Below, one piece after another: positions 9,546-19,505 of a DNA stretch of 64,000 bases; the stretch's first letter is position 1, and each line of letters begins with the position of its first letter. A program made the position numbers and the translations under genes. Location: the NCBI GenBank assembly GCA_025769875.1, contig JAGFNK010000081.1, forward strand, positions 85,275-149,274, written 5' to 3'. The DNA comes from Russula earlei (lineage: Eukaryota; Basidiomycota; Agaricomycetes; Russulales; Russulaceae). Under the pieces are notes generated by a model. The model saw only the letters and a program-made list of their open reading frames with translations. It was not told where the DNA came from and searched no databases.

Positions 9546-12500
9546 TTAAGACAGCGGCGATAACTGACTGGGTGGGAAGTGCAGGATAACAGTGCGACCT
9601 CGTAAACATAGTACTAGACTAGACTTGTATGAATCTTGATGTTCTGGCCTGCAAGACACCGGGACCCAACAGAGTCTTGTGGTATGAGTGCCATGAGATT
9701 TAAAGACCCACCCATCAATACTGCAATACAAACCATGGATCGCAATGGCACGGACTGATGTCCAATCGCTCTCGAGGGTCTGGATGGCGGCACCAGTACT
9801 AGTGTCCCATATCCAGACTGTGCGATCCTCCGACCCAGAGACAATCCAGGTGCCATCTGGCGAAAACGCGACGGCGAAGACCTCATCTTTGTGGCCCTCG
9901 AGGGTCTTGACGGTGGCGCCAGTACTCGTGTCCCAGATCCGGACTGTGCGATCCGAAGACCCAGAGACAATCCAAGTGCCGTCTGGCGAAAACGCGACGG
10001 CTGTGACCCAACGTTTGTGGCCCTCGAGGGTCTTGACGGTGGCGCCAGTACTCGTGTCCCAGATCCGGACTGTGCGGTCGTGTGACCCAGAGACAATCCG
10101 GGTGCCGTCTGGCGAAAACGCGACGGCTGTGACCCAACGTTTGTGGCCCTCGAGGGTCTTGACGGTGGCGCCAGTACTCGTGTCCCAGATCCGGACTGTG
10201 TCATCCGAAGACCCAGAGACAATCCGGGTGCCGTCTGGCGAAAACGCGACGGCGAAGACCGAATCTTTGAGGCCCTCGAGGGTCTTGACGGTGGCGCCAG
10301 TACTCGTGTCCCAGATCCGGACTGTGCGATCCGAAGACCCAGAGACAATCCAGGTGCCATCTGGCGAAAACGCGACGGCTGTGGCCCAATCTTCGTGGCC
10401 CTCGAGGGTCTTGACGGTGGCGCCAGTCCTCGTGTCCCAGATTCGGACTGTGCGATCCTGTGACCCAGAGACAATCCGGGTGCCGTCTGGCGAAAATGCG
10501 ACGGCGAAGACCGAATTTTTGTGGCCCTCGAGGGTCTTGACGGTGGCGCCAGTACTCGTGTCCCAGATCCGGACTGTGCGATCGTATGACCCAGAGACAA
10601 TCCGGGTGGCGTCCGGCGAAAACGCGACGGCGAAGACCGGATCTTTGTGGCCCTCGAGGGTCTTGACGGTGGCGCCAGTACTCGTGTCCCAGATCCGAAC
10701 GGTGCGATCCTGTGACCCAGAGATAATCCGGGTGCCGTCTGGCGAAAACGCGACGGCTGTGACCGGATTGTCGTGGTCATCGAGGGTCTTGACGGTGGCG
10801 CCAGTACTCGTGTCCCAGATCCGGACTGTGCGATCCCAAGAGCCAGAGACAATCCGGGTGCCGTCTGGCGAAAACGCGACGGCGAAGACCTCATCTTTGT
10901 GGACCTCGAGGGTCTTGACGGTGGCGCTAGTACTCGTGTCCCAGATCCGGACTGTGCGGTCGTGTGATCCAGAGACAATCCGGGTGCCGTCTGGCGAAAA
11001 CGCGACGGCTGTGACCCAACGTTTGTGGCCCTCGAGGGTCTTGACGGTGGCGCCAGTACTCGTGTCCCAGATCCGGACTGTGCGATCCTGTGACCCAGAG
11101 ATAATCCGAGTGCCGTCTGGCGAAAACGCGACGGCTGTGACCGAATTTTTGTGGCCCTCGAGAATCTTGACGGTGGCGCCAGTACTCGTGTCCCAGATCC
11201 GGATTGTGTCATCCGAAGACCCAGAGACAATCCGGGTGCCGTCTGGCGAAAACGCGACGGCTGTGACCGCATCTTTGTGACCCTCCATCGCTCTCAGCGC
11301 CTCATTCCATGATTGTTCCATCCCATTCAAGACCGTAACAGATTCCTCCAAGTCTCCGCGGAAGTGTGCACGGATCCTGGATAACAGTGGGGCGAATGGA
11401 AGGGCAGAGTGGTAGACATGCAGAGCTGCAATGCTGATAGGATCAAAGAACTCAAGCGTAAACCGTTCAAGATCATACAGCATGTCAACGATGCCAACTG
11501 GAAGCCTGACGTCGGCCAACATCTATAATCATGTGATGAACGATCCGCACCAAAATCAAGACAACTCACTGATAATCTTTGTCGAGCAAGTTGCAGTGCC
11601 GGAATTGCCACATCTAGCGAGTCCATCAGACTCAGAGCCTCAACCCAATACAGACTGTGATCGAAACAGAATGTTTTCAACACATCAAACAGCTCGTCCG
11701 ATGGTGGCGAATTTGCCAAATGATCCGCCCAATGACGGCAGGCGTATTGCATCGCAAGCGGAATGTTTTCTTCGATTCTTTTTGACATATCTCCAATTTC
11801 GTTGTTCAACTTTGAATAGTCTCCGATCTGGCACATATCCCGGTGAAGCCTGTTTAGTTTCTTCAGACAATCGATGGCGAGATAGCCGTGGTGCAGTGAG
11901 GGATTAATTCGATATTCAGGCTCTTTGCAGCGGTTCGGATCGACGACAAAATTGGGGAAGGATGCATGCATCACTTGGACAGCCCCAGGATCCGAAGGGA
12001 TAATGATTATTGAACGCAGGCGCTGGAGAATGTTTGCGATAGGAATATCTTTGCTTGGATCGTCGCAGAGCAATGATGATATCGAACGTGCAGAGAGAGG
12101 GTCACAGAGTACGACAATGCAACCGAGAACCCTTCGCAGGCGACCCAGTGTGTCTGGATGGGATGATGGTGATGGAAATGCATTATGCAAGACAGTGAGG
12201 TACAACTGGTCTAGATGGTGATAAGGAGATTGATTCGACTGCCCAGGGATTTGTGTGGTAGAGACCAGGTCACGGAGCTGTCCCCACGGGTTCAAGACAC
12301 CAGGATCATCGATAAATCGAACTGCGGTGGCAGCAAAGATAAACAATCCACCTGACAGTTCGACAAGTGTGCGGACATCGCCCTGAGTGAACCAATCCCG
12401 ACCCTGGAGGCCATCATCGCGAGACCCAACATGAGTAAGTTCATGCTTCAAGAAGACTTCGATGTCACGGTCTACAGACAGTTTTGGAATCTCGTGATGG

Positions 12501-14124
12501 AACAGCGCATGTGTATGTGACTGGAGATGAGGCGGGAGGGAGGGCACGTGCAGTTTAGGCTCGGGTCGACTTGTGAGGAAAATGGAGAACGGAAGGCGTT
12601 CAATGTGGGCCGAAAGCACCGATACGACGAACGAGGTCGCGTCATCATCTTTGCACTCATCGAAGGCATCTAACACGATGACAGCCGGTGATGGAAATGC
12701 TTGCCTGGTATTGATGGACTTTTCGATCGGTTCGATGATGAGCTTGAGCAGTTGGTTTGATGGATCAGAATACCAGATGTCCGTATTAGCTTTGAATGCC
12801 TCTTGCATGAAACGCGCGAGTGGTTTGTGGAACGTTGTGCCCAGTTGATGAGCAATTGAGCTGAATACAAGCTTTGGATTGTTTCGCTCGCTATCGTTAT
12901 TTGAGAAGAAGAAACTCGCAGCAAGCCAACCGTTCCCGTCACAATACTCGGCAACGCTCTGTGCGATGGTGGACTTGCCGGTACCGGCCACACCAGACAA
13001 CCAGAAGATGCGGCGCTTGTTGGGGTTGACGTGAATAGGATCAACCGGAGCAGTGACGGGGCGTTGTTTTTGTATAGCCTCGGTCGAGTCATTGATCCAT
13101 TGATAGACGGTGGCCAACAGATCCTCGCGTGTGTGTTTGAAACACGCATGCCTCTTTCTTTCATCAAGACAATTAAAGCGTGCCTTGTGAGCTCGAGGAA
13201 AGTTGGAAAGATCATCGTGAACTAAATCCAAGGTTGAATAATTTTCAGCGTGCTGCCACAGTTTTCTCACCTCGGTCATCATGGAGTGCTTGCTGGGTGA
13301 CCTATCAGTCGAAGATATCCGATCGGTCATGATGAGATAAACGTACCACCTCCTCCCGAACAACGCGCTGAGTTTCCTGATTCTCCTCGTGAACCTCGCG
13401 CCGAATTTCCTGAGAAATTCAGATGAACGAGACACAGCTGGCTTTTCGGAGAATAACGCACAATGCCTTGAATTTGGAGGCTCACGACCCCTTCGGCCTA
13501 GACTCGCGAAGATATCAGAACGGTTCAAGCCGTATGACCGAGAAGGAGGAAACTTGCAAGAAAGTCTTCGATGAGGCCCGTGATCGCTTTTATCTGGCCC
13601 TGAATGGAGGCCGCATCTTTCCTACTACGGAAAAATCGGCTCAACCTTCCATGCGACGCGATCGTTTGCAGGTCATCCATGATGGCTTCGAGAGACCTGA
13701 ATCGGGATCAGGATCAGCTCGCCACGATTTGAGAGAGGCAGAAGAATGACTACTTGGAAAATCTGGTGACGAAATCGACGACAGATTCCGGGATATCTTG
13801 TTTGCCTTTGAGCGGCCTGAAAACGGATTGTTCCAGGGTGTTCACGCGGCCGATCAGCTCGTTGATGTCGTTGATGTTGTTGGTCGTGGTCTGGGGTATG
13901 ACGGTATCAGATCATTTCTCGGTTGTCGGAGTGGCATAAATTACCTGGACGATGTCAACGACTTGAAGTAGTCCACCCAGGGTACCTTTTATGATAGGTC
14001 CTGCTGGAGGAGGAATCGCATCTGCGGTCTCCTTGAGGACGGAGAGCGAGACGGTTAATCCGGCGACGGCAGTTGAGCGAACATTTTCTGCCCTCCTTTT
14101 TCCTGCACGTTTAGAGGTCGGCAT
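9546..14124 (-). CDS. NACHT-WD40 NLR protein, 12 WD repeats
   Basis: Multi-exon STAND receptor. Exon 1 (14124-13945, MPTSKRAGKRRAENVRST..) and the next two exons (about 13890-13600) form an all-helical N-terminus (LKETADAIPPPAGPIIKGTL, VNTLEQSVFRPL, SRGRLTRILRSR-like in the twin copy) resembling the MLKL-NTD/HeLo-like bundles of Agaricomycete NLRs. Small exons follow to 13230. The NACHT exon (13221-11570) has Walker A GVAGTGKST, Walker B VIVLDAFDEC and the sensor-type FLTSRPEPKLH. A 47-bp phase-0 intron (11569-11523) leads to the WD40 exon (11522-9546), which has a linker and then 12 repeats of 42 residues (AVAFSPDGTRIVSGS.D.TVRIWDTSTGATVKTLEGHK). A non-repeat end, TSVRAIAIHG...RTVILHFPPSQL, closes the protein. 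Family knowledge: ligand binding by the propeller triggers oligomerisation and helical-domain signalling in incompatibility or immunity. Exact small-exon borders between 13600 and 13230 are unresolved. The 511-aa frame on the other strand is a repeat shadow. Confidence 0.85.
9728..11275 (-). repeat. Tandem array of twelve 126-bp WD40 units
   Basis: Twelve in-frame 126-bp units with near-identical DNA. Constant blocks such as CTCGAGGGTCTTGACGGTGG recur each unit. Differences fall mainly in two short windows, encoding the two residues after GHK plus the T/F/R before AVAF, and the residues around SGSxDx. The pattern points to unequal crossing-over or gene conversion within the array. Confidence 0.9.
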
Positions 14125-14220
14125 GGGATGTTATAGTGGTAGTTGGGATGTTGCAAGGACAGGGATACTCGGATATCCGATAAGTCGGCGATACCCGAGC
14201 CAGATAACACAACCTATTTA

Positions 14221-16688
14221 TTGTCGTTTTCAGATAACGTGACGCGCCGGAAATTTCCGAAAAGAAAAGGGTTGGTAGAAAGAACTTGATGTATCTCGCC
14301 GAATTCTACGCAAAAAATCATAAAAAATAGCCCATTGGAACCGGAATGAAAACTGGCTTCTAAATGGAGGGTACCGAGAATGAAAAATAGAAATGTCGGA
14401 GATGTCAAAATTAGTATGTGGTGTGGTGTGTCCAGGGACGCGCGGGTGAGTAAGTAAGAGTGAAACAATTGGACCAAGGAAGTGAGCATTGACCAGGGAC
14501 CTAGATGAGTCGAAACAAGGACCACTAGGCGCAACTCCGAGGAAATGGGTCGAGGGTCCATCCAAAGAGGGCTTTCGAGACGCGGGCAGTCAGATTAGGA
14601 GAGGACACAATACACACAGATCGCATTTTTCATGCTAGGTATTTATACTAAAAGGAATCGTCAAGATTCTGGAAGAGAAGTGGGGAGAAGAGGCAAAAGA
14701 GACATGGGACGAGACATGTATGGGATTCTTCTATTCCAGAGAGTAACTAAACAGTTTATATACAGGAGGGAGGAGAGAGGAAATAGGGAAACATGTGTAG
14801 TGACATCAGTAAGAGACTAAACGAGATGTGGCAAGACTGCATGAAAGGCATTTGGCACGCGTGATTCCGTAGCCAACCGATTGCCTACCTTACACCTCCC
14901 AGGGGCTTGAAAATTTGACCATCCTCGGTCAAAGCGTCTTGAGCAAGTCTTTGACCTTGCGTGCGCGTGGTCTCGTCATCGCAAAGGGGGTGGGCATTGC
15001 AGCAAGGCAGGATGGGGCGGGGGCGTGCTTGCGGTGTGTGCATCATGTCGAATGTGTCGTCTGAGTCGTTGTGTCCTGGAATGCGGGCGCGGTGTGGCAA
15101 AGCAGGAGGGGGCGTGGCGTGGTTGCGGCGTGTCATATGTGTCGTCGCGACATGGTGCTGCTGGTGTCGTCCAAGTTGTTGCCATTGCCGTTGTTTTTGC
15201 TGCTGCTGTTGTTGTTGCGGAGGCAAGCGGCGAGCCAGCTTGTGTGACTGTCGCGCTGACGTCTTCCGGCCGTGGCGTCAAGGTCTTCTCCATAGCAGGT
15301 GGCGGTGGGACGTGAGGACGATAGTGCGCAAGTGGGAGACGAGACAAGAGGGGGCGGACGGCGCGGTTCGCCTTGCAAACGCTTGCCGTAGTCGTTGAGC
15401 TAGAGTGTGTGGGGTCAGCGTCCAAAAACCGAAAACAAGATGTGAAGGGTCTCTGGTAATCATCCCGCAGCCACGGTGACAAGGTCTTCGCCACTGCAGG
15501 TGATGGCAGCATGCGGGGGTGAGGGTGTACGTGTGGGCGGGGATGCAATGGAAGGGGAGGCGTGGTGCAATGTGGTGCTTGCGTCGACGGCTTCTCCTGT
15601 GGCGATGTCATGATGATGGCCGTTGATCTTTCTGCAGGGCGGCGTTGCTGAGCTTGGGTTCGAGGCCTTCTTGAACTTCTTGGGCGATGCTGGTGGCATG
15701 AGGCGACGGCAGTGCGTCATTGCTGGTGTCGTGCGTGACTGAAACTTTAGCGCTAGGCATGACATCGACTGAGATTGAGGATGAAACCAAGAGGGCGACG
15801 GACTGAGCTGAGGCGACGGCGGCAGATAACACTAGAGCTGGGGCGGCGACAGGAGACGTTGGGGCAGTGGTGGCACCTGGTGATTGAAGTGATACGGCAG
15901 GCCAGGCTGAGGCAGCGGACAGGGCAGAGACGGCGGTGGTGGAAACTAAGATAGCTGGCAATATGGATGCCACGGTGGATGGGGCATGTACAGCAACAAG
16001 GAAGACGGCTGGCGATGACACTACTGAGGTGGCAGCGGGCGGTGCTGTACTGACGATGGCGGGCAAGGCTAAGACGGAGGCTGCTGATGATATTGGGACT
16101 GAGGTGGTGGCGACGGATGCGGATGAGTGTGGGGCGGTGGCGACTGAATTGCATGCGATGGTGTGTGAGCGCGGGGGTGAAGCAGCGGCTGTGACAATCG
16201 TGGCGAAGCAGGGACGGAGTCAGGCAGGACTGAAGGTGCGGGGGCGATGGCTTGCATGGCAGAGATGGCGAAAGGGGCGGCAGGGATGACGGGAGCAGGA
16301 GTGGGCGATGTGGAGGTGATGGGGGGCGAATGGTATGTGAAGTCTGATCGCGAGTCGTCTTCATCGCGAGCCCACATTTGAGCCACAATTTGCTGCACTT
16401 CGAGGGAGACCTTTTGGCTTCTTGCCATCAGAGAGGAAGCAGGGAACAAAGCGCTAGATGCCTACATCATTCCCACAACTGTGACTGTGCCTACCCGACA
16501 TGGGCATGTCCGAAATTCAATGGATCTGTTCTCGGAACAGAATGTTTAGAAAGTACATTTTATTCCGGTTCGAATGGGCTATGATTTATGATTTTTTGCT
16601 TAGAATTCGGCGAGATACATCAAGTTCTTTCTACCAACCCTTTTCTTTTCGGAAATTTCCGGCGCATCACGTTATCTGAAAACGACAA
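14221..16688. mobile_element. TA-flanked TIR element with internal low-complexity gene
   Basis: Inverted repeats of about 127 bp (14221-14347 and 16562-16688) begin TTGTCGTTTTCAGATAACGT and differ at only a few positions. The element sits in the spacer between NLR and transcription factor of the left arm; the empty site is visible in the right arm near 50317 (CTCTAAATGAG). Comparison with it implies a 2-bp TA target duplication, as in Tc1/mariner-type elements. No transposase is recognised. The body is filled by a G/C-rich, repeat-rich block whose - strand encodes P/S/H/T-rich frames, so the element is non-autonomous. Confidence 0.75.
14976..16449 (-). CDS. Low-complexity P/S/A-rich open frames inside the TA element
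   Basis: I do not recognise this gene. On the - strand a short ordered N-terminus starting at 16425 (MARSQKVSLEVQQIVAQMWA, then RDEDDSRSDFTYHS) is followed by hundreds of P/S/T/A/H-rich codons. These are spread over three consecutive frames: 16449-16069, 16066-15608 and 15611-14976. The changes of frame fall at plausible splice or frameshift points, so this could be one spliced gene or a decayed one. The ordered start resembles the opening of hypothetical basidiomycete proteins carried as cargo, but that is only an impression. No catalytic motif is visible. It is entirely enclosed by the inverted repeats and absent from the matching spacer in the right arm. Confidence 0.3.
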
Positions 16689-17943
16689 TAAAGAAATCTA
16701 TCCATGTGGATTTGATTCATTGATGATACCTTGTATGCATACAAAAAGCAATAAACGACGATTACAACAAAGAGAGCTAACACTGAGACGAGAAACAAAT
16801 ACCACAAGAGTAAAGGGCTCTCTACCCCCAGGGCGGACAAAAATAAACAACTTACAGGACCGTAGTAATGGTAGTCGTTCAAAAGGCCCAAAGCAAAGCA
16901 ACGAAGCAGATACCACACAGCAAGCAGCACGATATGCCTAGGTGACACAGAGGGACAAGGGCAGAGTGATACAATAAGGGCGTGGATGGAACAAACATTT
17001 TATGAGCCGGATTGTTGCAAAGATGTGGCTGGCTGATGCGTGAGCCCAGAGGTCCTGGTCCTACCATCAGATATCGTGGACTTAAACGATCCGGATCCAT
17101 AGGAAGACCCACCATGTGTAACCGGGTCAAGCGTGAAGTCCTTCTGCAGGCTGTTGCAAGTTCTGATACGTATTCATGCCATTTCCGATCATGTTCATGT
17201 GATCTTGAATCACCTCTTCTGCCGGCCAAAAGAACCTGCGAGTGTTAAATGTCAACCCAAGTCTGGTCGAGATGATGTAAAGACAAGCGTTTGCTGACCC
17301 TGGCATCATCATATTCTGCCACCAGGTCGGGTTTTGAATCGCTTGCATAGTCGCGAGCAAGTCATCGTTCCCAGGCGTGGTGATCGTGTCAAACGTGAAG
17401 TCCATCAGGTCAGGTTGGCCTGCGACACCAAACATGAAATTTGGTGGCTGTTCCAGGACGTAGTTTCCTGGTCCTTCTGTCGAAACTGCATTCGTGAAAT
17501 TGGGCGCATCAGCAAACCACAAAAAAAATTCCCGGGTTTTCATTGGTTTCCGCTGGTTTCCCAGTTTCTGGAAACCAAAAACCCAGAAACTGGGAAACCT
17601 GGTAGACATCATGAAGCACACTGGAAAACAATTCAAGTTTTCTATGGTCACATCAACCGTCTGAGTGAGCAATGCTGGCACCTTGCACTGGAATGTGCAG
17701 ACAACGATGGTGATGATGAATCCCTTCATTGTGCTGATGCCTCAATGATATATGCATTCCATGCTGATCTGTATATACCTGAGAGTCCCCTCAAGGCTTA
17801 GATCCGTACCAGCTCGAATTGACTTCCAATTACAAGTAGAAATGATGTATACCCTATTTCTGACCATTTTCAGTGATTTTTTTCCTACTATACTATAGTT
17901 TTACCAGTTTCCATACTTTCGACAGGTTTCTGTTAGTTTCTTA

Positions 17944-18496
17944 GGCCCCTTTTACCAACCGAGAATTCTTGAATCTTGAACTTGAACTTGGATTTTGGGA
18001 TTTTCCGGGAGTGACAGGAATGACAGGTGTGATGTAAGTGACATAATAAACTAATATGAGTCCATTTCAAATATGAGTTATTTTCCGGTGTGATTTGCTG
18101 GGTTTACATGTGATATGTAAAATATTTTTTCTAACCCTTCCTTCCACTCCTTCCAAGTGGGGTATTGCAAGCATGTCATAAGGCAGAATATGTGTCACCA
18201 ATGTGTGGGTGCACATCTTTGTGCAAAATTTGTATGTGCAGCTCTGGTGAAAATGGGGCTGCAAGCACCCAGATGTTGAGCTCGAGTTGGACTGCTCGAC
18301 CCCGAGTTTGACGCTGACACATCATGTGTAACCCCAAATATGTGAGTATGCAAATGACAACAAAAACAAATGCATATTAATTTATTATATACATCATATC
18401 ACTTAGATCACTCCTGTCACTCCTGTCACTCCCGGAAAATCCCGAAATCCAAGTTCAAGTTCAAGATTCAAGAATTCTCGGTTGGTAAAAGGGGCC
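17944..18496. mobile_element. 553-bp MITE, PIF/Harbinger-like
   Basis: Both ends are GGCCCCTTTTACCAACCGAG in inverted orientation, and the inverted repeats extend about 95 bp with only a few differences. A TTA trinucleotide directly flanks each end (17941-17943 and 18497-18499). The GGCC-type terminus and 3-bp TTA duplication are those of PIF/Harbinger MITEs. There is no coding capacity; the AT-rich middle includes TATATACATCATATCAC. A related solo arm is at 9037-9120. Confidence 0.85.
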
Positions 18497-18621
18497 TTAG
18501 GTTTCCATGAAAGATACTCTCAGGTTGTTTCCGGGAAACCAGACATGGGTTTCCCAGTCTCCCAGTTTCCTGGTTTCCACTGGTTTTTTTCAGTTTCCTG
18601 AGGTGAGAAACCGACAGAAAC

Positions 18622-19505
18622 TGTCACGGTAACTAGCTGTGTCAGTTCACAAGCAGAAAGCAAGTCGATAATAGAGAGGTGTTCAAGAAACGGGCTGGTT
18701 CCCGTGTATAATGAGTAAGGATCCCTGCAGCGGTCGAAGTGTTTTGTGCTAAACAGGTTATGGCCAATAGACCCTTCCTAGTACGACTCGGTCCGTTGAG
18801 AAGCTAGGGTAAGTTTGTAATGGAATAGACTAGGGCTGGTTCCACTAGCTATATGCGTTCAAGTCCGTCGGGGACCTTGAACAACGCAGAGAGAGTAGAG
18901 GAAGGTAGGTCTTAAAGGAGGAGAGCTCTTCTCAGGAGAGTGAAGAGAGACTCTTAGGGAAGGAAGGGAAAGGCAAAGAGTAGATGGTGGATGGTGTGTT
19001 GAGAGTTGATGAAATGGAGAGGTAGTTGTGGGTTAAGTTTGTGAGAGTGAAGTGGGTTGCAGGCGAATATGTTTGGACAAGAGTAGGTTGGATTCTACAA
19101 GAGACCAAGCTTAGGGCTTTGGTCACAAAGTACTGAGCTTATATATACAGGAGAAGCGCAGCAATAGCTGCGCTTTGACTGTGCTACTAGTATAGTAGGA
19201 GTCATAATAAGTAGGAGTCATAGGAATGAGGCCATGAATGAGTCAAAACCAAGTAACTGTGCTGCACAGTAGGTGTGCAGCATTGCACAGTCGAAACTAA
19301 GAAGTGAATATAAACGGAAAGAGAACCAAACAAAGGGAAAGTAACAGCAATCCAGTGTTACCTGGACATGTGTGGATCACATGATAGGACAGAAGGGATC
19401 ACAAGACATAAGAGATCACAAGACCAGTTAAGTAAAGGGACATACGAAAGCAAGCAGTTCATAGTAAAAGGTAAGAAGTAAATGTAAAAGGAAAATGGTG
19501 TAACA
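18622..19505. repeat. Solo LTR, 884 bp
   Basis: The segment begins TGTCACGGTAAC and ends GGTGTAACA, i.e. TG...CA. It is flanked by perfect 5-bp direct repeats GAAAC (18617-18621 and 19506-19510). No internal retroelement genes are present, so recombination between two LTRs probably removed the body. The parent element is not in this window. TGTCAC/GTAACA ends are common in Ty3/gypsy elements, but the family is an inference. Confidence 0.8.

Noticed and set aside
9745..11280. A 511-codon open frame on the + strand across the left WD40 array (and similar long frames at 9614-11272 - and 53228-54546 +)
   Set aside because: All follow the 126-bp periodicity of the real WD40 coding strand. Because 126 is divisible by 3, any stop-free frame in one unit stays open in all units. 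The peptides have no fold or homology pattern.
13423..13749. 108-codon + strand frame opposite the N-terminal exons of the left NLR
   Set aside because: The matching right-arm frame (51124-50606, -) is the same shadow. The exon pattern on the NLR strand explains the region.
13750..13775. Loss of the second-intron donor (GT to AT) in the left NLR as proof of inactivation
   Set aside because: A donor 9 bases further on (GTGATC in the right copy, GTAGTC in the left) gives a continuous frame in both copies, so the upstream site is probably not used.
18622..19505. Terminal part of the CATCAG element rather than an LTR
   Set aside because: TG...CA ends and a perfect 5-bp GAAAC duplication on both sides show an independent insertion.
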